Below, piece after piece: positions 1 to 5,996 of a stretch of 7,210 nt of DNA. Every line of letters starts with the position of its first letter. The first letter of the stretch is position 1. The notes beneath the pieces are model-generated. The model had not been told where the DNA came from and did not search any database. It saw nothing but the letters and a program-made list of their open reading frames with translations. Source of the stretch: Alphaproteobacteria bacterium. Lineage in GTDB: Bacteria > Pseudomonadota > Alphaproteobacteria > Rhodobacterales > Rhodobacteraceae. The position numbers and the translations under genes are program-made. The DNA lies in the NCBI GenBank assembly GCA_003695135.1, contig RFIR01000015.1:1-7210 (forward strand). Direction: 5' to 3'.

Positions 1-270
1 ATCGAAGGACAGCTCGTAGAGCGCATCGCGGCGCTCGTTGAGATGGATCGCCAGCGCCTTGAGCATGCGCGCACGGTCGTGAAAGCCCATCGCCCGCAGA
101 GCCGGCCCGCCGACCTGCTGCGCGTGATCGAGCATCGCCTGCATGTCGAGCCCGGCGCTGCCGGCCTTCGCGATCACCTCGCCGGTCACCGCGCTTTCGA
201 TGGGACGCGCGGTCGCGTCGGGCGGCACCCAGCGCCCGGCGGCGAAGCTGTGGATCTGCATCAGGCTCAT
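1..270 (-). CDS. paaZ: PaaZ, oxepin-CoA hydrolase / aldehyde dehydrogenase, N-terminal part only
   Basis: Reading the minus strand from an ATG at 270 gives 90 codons open to the window edge, so the gene is cut off at its 3' side. The visible protein contains AVTGEVIAKAGSAGLDM (about residues 27-43) and GPALRAMGFHDRARMLKALA (55-74). This layout matches the start of the PaaZ aldehyde dehydrogenase domain, where E. coli has a very similar GAPALRAMTF-ERA-MLKA stretch. PaaZ is known as a fused enzyme: a C-terminal enoyl-CoA-hydratase-like domain opens the oxepin-CoA ring, and the N-terminal dehydrogenase oxidises the reactive semialdehyde in the cytosol. Whether the hydratase domain is present here cannot be seen. 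The start is supported by AGGGAGAGACG directly before ATG; a second in-frame ATG at 261 lacks a comparable site. The gene diverges from paaI. Confidence 0.88.
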   Translation of the reverse strand, partial: MSLMQIHSFAAGRWVPPDATARPIESAVTGEVIAKAGSAGLDMQAMLDHAQQVGGPALRAMGFHDRARMLKALAIHLNERRDALYELSFD

Positions 271-405
271 CGTCTCTCCCTCCGGACCGGTTGGGCGGCA
301 TTCGCTTCCGATCCTCTTGTTGACGCTGCCGGCACGGCGTTGCAATGGTTTGCGACGCAAAACAGGGCCGGGAGGGACGAGGGTGGCAATCGAAACGGTG
401 GCATC
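271..405. promoter_or_regulatory. paaZ / paaI divergent promoter region with a 13-bp palindrome
   Basis: This 135-base gap separates the paaZ start (minus) from the chosen paaI start (plus), so it should hold promoters for both. A perfect palindrome TTTGCG-A-CGCAAA lies at 349-361 and is the best operator candidate. On the plus strand TTGACG at 320-325 resembles a -35 box, but the -10 at the expected spacing (AATGGT at 344-349, 18-base spacer) is poor. I found no convincing minus-strand promoter. The palindrome is seen directly; its role as an operator is inference. Confidence 0.45.
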
Positions 406-867
406 GTGGCGCTGAGCCCGCAGGAGCTGGCCGAGCGCTGCACCGAGCCGCACTGGGCCGCGGATGACGCCTCGCACTGGATCGGCATGCGGATGCGCTC
501 GGTCGGGCCGGGGCAGGCGGTGCTGGAGATGGATGTCGCGCCCCATCACCTCAACGGCCACGCGATCTGCCATGGCGGGTTCATCTTCGCGCTGGCCGAC
601 AGCGCCTTCGCCTATGCCTGCAACAGCCACAACCGCCGGGCGGTGGCCCAGCACAACACCATCAGCTTCATCGCGCCGGCCCGGCTGGGCGACCGGCTGA
701 CCGCGACCGCGCGCGAGATTACCCTTTCGGGGCGCAGCGGCGTCTATGACGTCGAGGTGCGGCGCGGGGACGGTGCGCTGATCGCGCTGTTCCGCGGCTG
801 TTCGCGGACCGTGCGGGGTACACACATCCCCGAAGAATTCCCGGAAGTTCAGGAAGACAACTCATGA
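406..867 (+). CDS. paaI: PaaI, hydroxyphenylacetyl-CoA thioesterase (hotdog fold)
   Basis: A 153-residue hotdog-fold thioesterase of the PaaI family; E. coli PaaI is about 140 residues. The signature stretch is at residues 50-73: NGHAICHGG, then FALADSAFAYACNS, with the family's catalytic aspartate as D65 in ALAD. Further family landmarks are AQHNTISF (81-88), SGVYDVEV (111-118) and ALFRGCSR (127-134). PaaI hydrolyses phenylacetyl-CoA derivatives, especially hydroxylated ones, and is thought to free CoA from stalled intermediates of the pathway. The frame is open back to 43, but everything before about 400 is antisense to paaZ or intergenic, so GTG at 406 is chosen because it gives the family's normal length. 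Its ribosome binding site is weak (GGTGG at 397-401). The stop overlaps the paaK start as ATGA, implying one transcript and translational coupling. Confidence 0.88.
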   Translation: MALSPQELAERCTEPHWAADDASHWIGMRMRSVGPGQAVLEMDVAPHHLNGHAICHGGFIFALADSAFAYACNSHNRRAVAQHNTISFIAPARLGDRLTATAREITLSGRSGVYDVEVRRGDGALIALFRGCSRTVRGTHIPEEFPEVQEDNS

Positions 868-2174
868 AGGATCTGACCCCCGACCCGAGCGATCTGGAGC
901 CGATCGAGATCGCCTCGCGCGACGAGATCGCTGCGCTGCAGCTGGAGCGGCTGAAATGGTCGCTGGCCCATGCCTATCAGAACGTGCCGTTCTATCGCTC
1001 GGCCTTCGACGCAGCAGGGGTGCGGCCGGAGGATCTGCGCGAACTCTCCGACCTCGCCCGGTTTCCGTTCACGGTCAAGACCGATCTGCGCGACAATTAT
1101 CCCTTCGGCATGCTCGCCGTCCCGCGCGAGAAGCTGGCGCGCATCCACGCCTCCTCCGGCACCACCGGCAAGCCGACGGTGGTCGGCCATACCCGGCGCG
1201 ATCTCGACAACTGGGCCGATCTCGCGGCGCGCTCGCTGCGGGCCTCGGGCGTGCGGGCGGGCGATCTGGTGCACAACGCCTATGGCTATGGCCTGTTCAC
1301 CGGCGGGCTTGGCATCCATGGCGGGGCCGAGCGGCTGGGTGCTACGGTGGTGCCGATCTCGGGCGGGATGACCGAGCGTCAGGTGATGCTGATCAACGAC
1401 TTCAAACCCGACGCGATCACCGTCACGCCCTCCTACATGCTCAACATCCTCGAACAGTTCCGGCAACATCGGCTCGACCCGCGAGCCACCTCGCTGAAGG
1501 TCGGCATCTTCGGCGCCGAGCCCTGGACCGATGCAATGCGCCGCGAGGTCGAGGACGCCTTCGACATGCATGCGGTCGACATCTACGGGCTGTCGGAGGT
1601 GATGGGGCCGGGCGTGGCCAATGAATGCGTCGAGACCAAGGACGGGCTGCATTTCTGGGAGGATCACTTCTATCCCGAGATCATCGACCCGCAGACGGGC
1701 GAGGTCCTGCCCGATGGCGAGCCGGGAGAGCTGGTCATCACCACGCTTTCGCGCGAGGCCCAGCCGATGATCCGCTATCGCACCCGCGATCTGACGAGGC
1801 TCATGCCCGGGACCGCGCGCAGCATGCGCCGGATAGCCAAGATCACCGGGCGCTCGGACGACATGATCATCCTGCGCGGGGTCAACCTGTTCCCCACGCA
1901 GATCGAGGAGCTGCTGCTGCTGGTCCCCGGTCTGGCGCCGCATTTCCAGCTCGAGCTCACGCGAGAGGGGCGGATGGACGCGCTGACCGTGCATGTCGAG
2001 GCGCTGCCCGGCATGACCGGCGAGGATGCGCGGGCGAAGATGGCCGGCGAGCTTGCCCATCACATCAAGTCGGTGATCGGGGTCAGCGCGCATGTCGATG
2101 TAGCCCAGCCCGGCATGGTGGAACGCAGCCAGGGCAAGGCGCGGCGCGTCGTCGATCGCCGTCCGAAGGAGTGA
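864..2174 (+). CDS. paaK: PaaK, phenylacetate-CoA ligase
   Basis: A 436-residue AMP-forming acyl-CoA ligase of the usual PaaK length. It activates phenylacetate with ATP and CoA to phenylacetyl-CoA, the first step of the aerobic pathway, in the cytosol. The phosphate-binding loop of adenylate-forming enzymes is SSGTTGKP at residues 97-104. VGIFGAEPWT (213-222) and YGLSEVMGPG (241-250) form the adenylate-binding core. TGRSDDMIILRGVNLFP (328-344) marks the hinge to the C-terminal domain. The C-terminal SQGKARRV (422-429) holds K425, the expected adenylation lysine. The domain is complete with no frame break. The ATG at 864 is preceded by AGGAAG at 851-856 inside the end of paaI, and the two genes overlap by four bases, so they are co-transcribed. 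Confidence 0.96.
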   Translation: MKDLTPDPSDLEPIEIASRDEIAALQLERLKWSLAHAYQNVPFYRSAFDAAGVRPEDLRELSDLARFPFTVKTDLRDNYPFGMLAVPREKLARIHASSGTTGKPTVVGHTRRDLDNWADLAARSLRASGVRAGDLVHNAYGYGLFTGGLGIHGGAERLGATVVPISGGMTERQVMLINDFKPDAITVTPSYMLNILEQFRQHRLDPRATSLKVGIFGAEPWTDAMRREVEDAFDMHAVDIYGLSEVMGPGVANECVETKDGLHFWEDHFYPEIIDPQTGEVLPDGEPGELVITTLSREAQPMIRYRTRDLTRLMPGTARSMRRIAKITGRSDDMIILRGVNLFPTQIEELLLLVPGLAPHFQLELTREGRMDALTVHVEALPGMTGEDARAKMAGELAHHIKSVIGVSAHVDVAQPGMVERSQGKARRVVDRRPKE

Positions 2175-2233
2175 GCCGGGCCGCAAGGCGCCGGGCGGCC
2201 ACGAGGAAGCGTTGGTGAAAATTTTTCGAGCCC

Positions 2234-2270
2234 GATGAATGGGATGGCGGTGGAGCCCGCATCGTTCATC
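2234..2270. terminator. Imperfect hairpin between convergent paaK and tetR
   Basis: GATGAA (2234-2239) pairs with TTCATC (2265-2270). Inside it GATG and CGG (2243-2246, 2248-2250) pair with CCG and CATC (2257-2259, 2260-2263), leaving a six-base loop. It lies in the 135-base gap between two convergent genes, which is where a two-way terminator would sit. On the tetR strand it is followed within ten bases by an A/T run (plus-strand AAAATTTTT at 2218-2226), but not by a clean run of T. A second short stem, GGCCGC (2179-2184) with GCGGCC (2195-2200), lies just after paaK. Neither is a textbook terminator. Confidence 0.3.
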
Positions 2271-2309
2271 CCTCTGGCGCTGCCGCAGGAGCTCTGGATC
2301 AGGGTCCGG

Positions 2310-2978
2310 TCAGAAATCGTCGGATCCGCCGGGTCGGGATCTCTCGCGCAACAGTTGCCACGACAATACTGACACGGCCCATTCCTCGTACTCGTCCCAG
2401 CTCCAGCCACGCTTTCCGACCAGGACGTCCGCGACCTCCAGCACCAGAACGGCTTCCATGATGTCGGCGGCCCGCCCGGCCGACAGTCCGGGGCGCAAGG
2501 CACCTGCTTCCGCGATGCGCCCTGCCGTCCATTCCAGACCGAATCGGTGGCGGCGCATGGCCTCGCCATAGGCAGCGCCGACTTCTGGCTGGGCGGCATT
2601 GTCACGAAGCAGGCGCATGATGTCGCCGCATACCGACCATACCCGGCGCACCAGCCGGACGAACAACCGGATCAGCTCGCCCGGCTCGCTGGTACGGTCC
2701 CGCTCGGCAATCACATCGTGTATGCCGCTCTCCTCGTCGATCAGATCGGGCAGCCCGGCCAGCAGGCCCGCCTTGGATCCGAATGTGGCGTATATGGTCT
2801 GGACGGCGACACCAGCCTCCTCGGCAAGTTCACGAATAGACGCCCTTGCGAATCCGCGGCGGGCAAACACCACGCGCGCAGCACGCAGGATGGCCAGCCT
2901 CGTCAATGCTCCCTGTTGGTCGCGCAGCCTGACGTGACCCTCTGGGACGCTTGGTCTTCGATCGTCGGACATTGACAC
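2310..2978 (-). CDS. TetR/AcrR-family transcriptional regulator
   Basis: A 222-residue protein with the TetR layout: an N-terminal DNA-binding domain and a helical ligand domain. Residues 26-46 hold the first helix (AILRAARVVFARRGF). The helix-turn-helix spans about 47-68, with SIRELAEEAG, VAVQTIYATFGSK, and the typical Y-x-x-F/Y and SK-x-GLL ending. The remainder is variable, so the ligand cannot be predicted. The recognition helix (VQTIYATF) does not look like that of PaaR (from memory ARLYHYY), so I would not call it the paa regulator. Starts at GTG 2978 or ATG 2972 both fit; AGGGG (plus positions 2986-2990) is seven bases before the GTG, which favours it. It is divergent from the SnoaL-like gene, with paired palindromes between them, suggesting autoregulation and control of that neighbour. 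Confidence 0.9.
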   Translation of the reverse strand: MSMSDDRRPSVPEGHVRLRDQQGALTRLAILRAARVVFARRGFARASIRELAEEAGVAVQTIYATFGSKAGLLAGLPDLIDEESGIHDVIAERDRTSEPGELIRLFVRLVRRVWSVCGDIMRLLRDNAAQPEVGAAYGEAMRRHRFGLEWTAGRIAEAGALRPGLSAGRAADIMEAVLVLEVADVLVGKRGWSWDEYEEWAVSVLSWQLLRERSRPGGSDDF

Positions 2979-3000
2979 GGCATGCCCCTAATAGAATCAT
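2972..3000 (+). promoter_or_regulatory. Putative promoter of the SnoaL-like gene
   Basis: TTGACA at 2972-2977 is a perfect sigma70-type -35 box. AATCAT at 2995-3000, after a 17-base spacer, matches four of six -10 positions. The -10 lies inside the first palindrome, so a bound repressor would block it. The -35 overlaps the tetR start codons. The predicted transcript would begin near 3007, leaving a leader of about 80 bases. Confidence 0.5.
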
Positions 3001-3009
3001 GTTCTATTA
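2989..3009. promoter_or_regulatory. Operator candidate 1 (21-bp palindrome, 8-5-8)
   Basis: Arms TAATAGAA (2989-2996) and TTCTATTA (3002-3009) are perfect complements around a five-base centre TCATG. Read on the minus strand its core is TAGAACATGATTCTA. It covers the predicted -10 of the plus-strand promoter and lies 10 bases upstream of the tetR GTG. A palindrome of this size beside a divergent TetR gene is the standard arrangement for a TetR operator; binding itself is inferred. Confidence 0.7.
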
Positions 3010-3011
3010 TC
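3006..3011 (-). promoter_or_regulatory. Candidate -10 box of tetR
   Basis: On the minus strand positions 3011 to 3006 read GATAAT, five of six to the -10 consensus. It straddles the junction of the two palindromes. A start near 2999 would leave a leader of about 20 bases containing AGGGG before the GTG. No good -35 is found at 16 to 18 bases upstream (GCGGAA at 17), so the call is tentative. Confidence 0.3.
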
Positions 3012-3029
3012 TGGAACGTGATTCCAGAT
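3009..3029. promoter_or_regulatory. Operator candidate 2 (21-bp palindrome, 8-5-8)
   Basis: Arms ATCTGGAA (3009-3016) and TTCCAGAT (3022-3029) are perfect complements around CGTGA. The core on the plus strand, TGGAACGTGATTCCA, matches the minus-strand core of candidate 1 at 12 of 15 positions, including most of the asymmetric centre. Two of the three differences are paired changes that keep the symmetry. The two centres (2999 and 3019) are 20 bp apart, about two helical turns, so two dimers could sit on the same face of the DNA. Confidence 0.68.
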
Positions 3030-3032
3030 TCC

Positions 3033-3049
3033 GCCTCGGCGACCGAGGC
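3033..3049. repeat. Short perfect hairpin in the SnoaL-like leader
   Basis: GCCTCGG (3033-3039) and CCGAGGC (3043-3049) are perfect complements around CGA. It falls in the predicted 5' leader of the plus-strand gene, about 40 bases before its ATG. It differs in sequence from the two operator candidates, so an RNA stem is as likely as a protein site. The function is unknown. Confidence 0.5.
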
Positions 3050-3088
3050 TGCGAAACACCTACACTAGGACTTGGAGAGGAAATCGTC

Positions 3089-3532
3089 ATGACCGGAATG
3101 TCCGAAACCGCTGTCGAACGGGAAATTCGTCTCACCATTCAGCGCCTCGCAGATGGCTGGAACCGGCAGGACGCGCGGCTCTTCAGCCTGGCCTTCACCG
3201 AACCCCACGACTATGTGGCCATCAACGGACACCAGATGTTGCGACAAAGCCGCGAGGACAACGAGGACATGCACCGGCAGGTCTGGAACCGGCTCTATCC
3301 CGAAGGCAGTCGAATAGAGCTGAATGTCACCGGCATTCGTGCGCTGACTCCCGATATTGCCGTGGCTCACGCGACCAGCGAGAACGAATTCGTCGCCGCG
3401 GGCGAAAAGCGGTCACTCGCGGGCTCGCTGACCCTGGTTCTGGTGCGCTCCGAGGAGGGCTGGCTGATCGACGCATTCCACAACGGCACGCGCGAGGCCC
3501 GGTTCGCCGGTCATCTTGACCAGGACGGCTGA
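3089..3532 (+). CDS. SnoaL-like / SgcJ-EcaC-type NTF2-fold protein
   Basis: A 147-residue single-domain protein. The pattern LADGWNRQDARLFSLAFTE (residues 20-38), DYVAINGHQM (41-50), then GIRALTPDIAVAHA (82-95), LTLVLVRSEEGWLIDAFHNG (114-133) is that of the NTF2-like SgcJ/EcaC/DUF4440 group. These proteins form a cone-shaped pocket, and most members have no proven reaction despite the oxidoreductase name often given, so no activity is assigned. There is no signal peptide or membrane segment, so it is probably cytosolic. The ATG at 3089 is chosen because GGAGAGG (3074-3080) lies eight bases upstream; the frame runs back to 2951 but crosses the promoter region. It is divergent from tetR and probably its target. 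A sample of its DNA (3301-3360) is 55% GC, against 68% for 1681-1740 in paaK. No link to phenylacetate is visible. Confidence 0.82.
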   Translation: MTGMSETAVEREIRLTIQRLADGWNRQDARLFSLAFTEPHDYVAINGHQMLRQSREDNEDMHRQVWNRLYPEGSRIELNVTGIRALTPDIAVAHATSENEFVAAGEKRSLAGSLTLVLVRSEEGWLIDAFHNGTREARFAGHLDQDG

Positions 3533-3675
3533 TGGGCGAGATCCGCCCGTCAGGCGTCGAACCAGGTAGAGGAAAGAAATCAATTGGTTCCGGGGGACGC
3601 TTCCGCCAGACCCGTTCGATGACGCGTCACTCCGGACCGAGCTGGGGGTATTACGACCTCTGCCCGTAGGGCCGG

Positions 3676-4758
3676 TTACTCCCCGCCGTGATCGTAGGTC
3701 AGCTCGATTTCCTCGCTCAGCGGCAGCGACTGGCAGGTGAGGATATAGCCGCGTTCGACCTCGTAATCCTCCAGCGCGTTGTTGGCGATCATCTCCACCT
3801 CGCCGGCAGTGAGCCTGGCCATGCAGGTCGAGCAGATCCCGGCCCGGCAGGAATGCGGCGCATCCATCTGCGCATCGAGCGCGGCCTGCAGCACCGGCGT
3901 GCCGTCCATCGGAACGGTTACCGTCCGCGTGGCACCATCCAGCGTGATGCGCGCGGTGCAGGTCTTTCCCGCCATCTCGCCATTCTTGCGCTGCCTGAGC
4001 GGCAGGCGGCCGGGTTGATCGGAGCGGAAGCGCTCGATGCGGATCTTTTCCTTTTCCACGCCATGGGCCAGCAGCGCGCTCTCGACCACCTCCATCATCG
4101 GGGCCGGGCCACAGATCAGCACCCGGTCGGCATCGCGCGGCTCGATCCAGTAGCGAAAGAGGCCTTTGAGCTTCTCGGCCGTCAGCATGCCGGTGAAAAG
4201 CTCGATCTCCTGCGCATCGGTCTCCAGCACATGGACCACCGAAAACCGGTCGAGATAGCGGTTCTTCAGATCCTCCAGCTCCTCGCGGAACATGATGGTG
4301 TTGACCGCCTTGTTGGCATAGACGAGCGTGACCTGCGCGGCCGGCTCGCGCGCGAGCACGCTGCGGATGATCGACAGGATCGGCGTGATGCCGGAGCCGC
4401 CGGCAAAGGCGAGGTAATGCCGGCCGGCGCCGGGTTCGGGCATGAATCCGAAACGGCCCGCCGGCGGCATCGCCTCGAGCACGTCGCCGGGCTTCAGCTC
4501 GGTATTGGCCCAGCTTGAAAACGCGCCGTCGGCGACCTTCTTGATCCCGACCCGGATCACCCCGTCATCGAGCCCGGCGCAGATCGAATAGCAGCGGCGC
4601 AGCTCCACCCCCTCCAGCTCCTTGCGGAAGGTCAGGTACTGGCCGGGTGTGAAGGCAAATTCCCGCGCAGCTTCGGGCGGCGGGGCCAGGGTGAGTTCCA
4701 CCGCATCGCGGATGGTATGCCGCACACCGGTGACGGTCAGGGGATGAAAACGCGCCAT
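3676..4758 (-). CDS. paaE: PaaE, reductase component of the phenylacetyl-CoA 1,2-epoxidase
   Basis: A 360-residue flavin/iron-sulfur reductase of normal family length. It passes electrons from NADPH through FAD and a 2Fe-2S centre to the di-iron oxygenase PaaABC. The FAD domain shows RRCYSIC at residues 54-60 (R-x-Y-S flavin motif). The NAD(P)H domain has GGSGITP (120-126) and CGPAPMM (216-222). The C-terminal plant-type ferredoxin domain supplies four cysteines at 304, 309, 312 and 342 (C-x4-C-x2-C then C). All key residues are present. The ATG at 4758 follows GAGGAG, which overlaps the paaD stop, and the gap to paaD is nine bases. It is the last gene of the paaABCDE run and converges on the SnoaL-like gene across a 143-base gap with no strong terminator. 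Confidence 0.96.
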   Translation of the reverse strand: MARFHPLTVTGVRHTIRDAVELTLAPPPEAAREFAFTPGQYLTFRKELEGVELRRCYSICAGLDDGVIRVGIKKVADGAFSSWANTELKPGDVLEAMPPAGRFGFMPEPGAGRHYLAFAGGSGITPILSIIRSVLAREPAAQVTLVYANKAVNTIMFREELEDLKNRYLDRFSVVHVLETDAQEIELFTGMLTAEKLKGLFRYWIEPRDADRVLICGPAPMMEVVESALLAHGVEKEKIRIERFRSDQPGRLPLRQRKNGEMAGKTCTARITLDGATRTVTVPMDGTPVLQAALDAQMDAPHSCRAGICSTCMARLTAGEVEMIANNALEDYEVERGYILTCQSLPLSEEIELTYDHGGE

Positions 4759-4767
4759 TCGGTCTCC

Positions 4768-5241
4768 TCAGATGCACTTGAAGTATTCGAACGGCTCCAG
4801 GCAGCTCTTGCAGCGCCATTGCGCCTTGCACGGCGTGGCGCCGAACTGGCTGACGCGCTCCAGCTCCGTGCCGCCGCAGCGCGGGCAGGCGGCGGGGCCA
4901 CCCGCCGGCTGGGGCGGGGCGATGCCGTATTCGGCAAGCCGCGCGCGCCCCTTTTCGGACAGCCAGTCCGTGGTCCAGGGCGGGGCGAGGCGGGTGCGGA
5001 TCTCGGCATCGGCCAGCCCATGTGCGGCGAGGCAGGCGGCGATTTCCATGTTGATCACCGCCGTCGCCGGGCAGCCGGAATAGGTCGGCGTCACGGTGAC
5101 GACCAGCCGCTCGCCCTCCCACGCGACATCGCGGATGATGCCGAGATCGACGATGGAGATGACCGGGATCTCCGGGTCCGGCACCCCGTCGAGCCAGGCC
5201 CAGACCTCCTCGATTCCCGGCCGTGCAGACGCCTCTACCAT
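4768..5241 (-). CDS. paaD: PaaD, metal-cluster assembly factor for the Paa monooxygenase
   Basis: A 157-residue protein with a MIP18/DUF59 domain and a C-terminal cysteine cluster. The first part shows DPEIPVISIVDLGIIRDV (22-39) and TPTYSGCPAT (51-60), with C57 as the conserved cysteine of the family. The C-terminus carries C119 and C122 (CPRC), C138, C144 and C147 (CKSC) and C156, resembling a zinc ribbon. PaaD is required for an active epoxidase in other bacteria and is thought to help build its metal centres; it is not part of the purified complex. The ATG at 5241 overlaps the end of paaC by seven bases and is preceded by a GGGGG stretch. The frame is open further upstream to 5400, but that part is antisense-free coding sequence of paaC in another frame, and the chosen start gives the family length. 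Confidence 0.93.
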   Translation of the reverse strand: MVEASARPGIEEVWAWLDGVPDPEIPVISIVDLGIIRDVAWEGERLVVTVTPTYSGCPATAVINMEIAACLAAHGLADAEIRTRLAPPWTTDWLSEKGRARLAEYGIAPPQPAGGPAACPRCGGTELERVSQFGATPCKAQWRCKSCLEPFEYFKCI

Positions 5242-5996
5242 CTCGCCCCCGGATAGGCGCGCTGCAGCCACTGCATGGTCGCCAGCAGATGGCCCAGATG
5301 CTCGGTATGCCGTCCGCTGCGGCTGCGCGATGGGTTCGTGCGGCCTTCGGGGATGTCCAGCGTCGCGGCGGCGAGGCTCGCCTGCACCTCGCGCTGCCAT
5401 TGCGGGGCAAGCGCGGCCGTGTCCGGCCCGATCCCTTCGGCTGCGAGCAGCGCATCGCCGTCATCGGCCTCGAAGAACTCGTCCGTGAACGGCCACAGCG
5501 TATTGAGCGCCGCCTGCATGCGGGCATGGCTCTCCTCGCTGCCATCGCCGAGGCGGATCACCAGATCGCGCGAGCGTTCGAGGTGATAGGCGGTTTCCCT
5601 GGCCGCCTTGCCGGCAATACTCGCAATGCGTGCATCGGCAGAGTTCTGCAACTCATCCAGCATGAGCCGGTTCCAGGCGTCGATCAGATACTGCCGCATG
5701 ATGGTGTGACCGAAATCGGTATTGGGCTGTTCGGCCAGCACCAGATTGCGGAAATCCCAGGCATCGCGCAGGAAGGCGAGATCGTCGGCGCTGCGCCCCT
5801 TGCCTTCCACCTCGCCGGCCAGCTCCAGCCACATCTGGGTCTGGCCCAGCAGGTCGAGCGCGGTATTGGCCAGCGCGATGTCTTCCTCCAGCGCCGGGGC
5901 GTGGCCGCACCATTCCGAGACCCGCTGGCCGAGGATCAGCGCGGTATCGCCCATGCGCAGGGCGAGTTCGAAGAGTGCCGCCTCGCGCGCCTCCAT
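5235..5996 (-). CDS. paaC: PaaC, structural subunit of the phenylacetyl-CoA epoxidase
   Basis: A 253-residue ferritin-like helical protein, close to the 248 of E. coli. It pairs with PaaA in the oxygenase core and is known to lack a working di-iron site. Family landmarks are GHAPALEEDIALANTALDLL (31-50), DFRNLVLAEQPNTDFGHTIM (81-100), RLGDGSEES (148-156) and the C-terminal GRHTEHLGHLLATMQWLQR (228-246). The ATG at 5996 shares one base with the paaB stop (TGATG). A GTG at 5999 giving one extra residue is equally possible; GGAG lies five bases before the GTG and eight before the ATG. The gene overlaps paaD by seven bases, so the subunits are made from one message. Confidence 0.95.
   Translation of the reverse strand: MEAREAALFELALRMGDTALILGQRVSEWCGHAPALEEDIALANTALDLLGQTQMWLELAGEVEGKGRSADDLAFLRDAWDFRNLVLAEQPNTDFGHTIMRQYLIDAWNRLMLDELQNSADARIASIAGKAARETAYHLERSRDLVIRLGDGSEESHARMQAALNTLWPFTDEFFEADDGDALLAAEGIGPDTAALAPQWQREVQASLAAATLDIPEGRTNPSRSRSGRHTEHLGHLLATMQWLQRAYPGARW

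Noticed and set aside
43..405. N-terminal extension of PaaI to 274 residues
   Set aside because: The extra part is antisense to paaZ and runs through the promoter region; it has no thioesterase similarity.
849..2186. 445-codon open frame on the minus strand opposite the whole of paaK
   Set aside because: paaK is intact with all its motifs; the antisense frame shows no recognisable domain and is the usual by-product of high-GC coding sequence.
2310..2978. TetR protein as PaaR, the pathway repressor
   Set aside because: The recognition helix differs from PaaR as I recall it, and the operator candidates do not recur at the paaZ/paaI promoter.
2951..3088. Upstream extension of the SnoaL-like protein
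   Set aside because: It crosses the tetR start and both palindromes; a strong ribosome site marks ATG 3089.
3534..3548. GGGCG / CGCCC stem after the SnoaL-like gene as a terminator
   Set aside because: Only five pairs and no T run follows.
3688..4518. 276-codon plus-strand frame opposite paaE
   Set aside because: Shadow of paaE, whose flavin, nucleotide and iron-sulfur motifs are complete.
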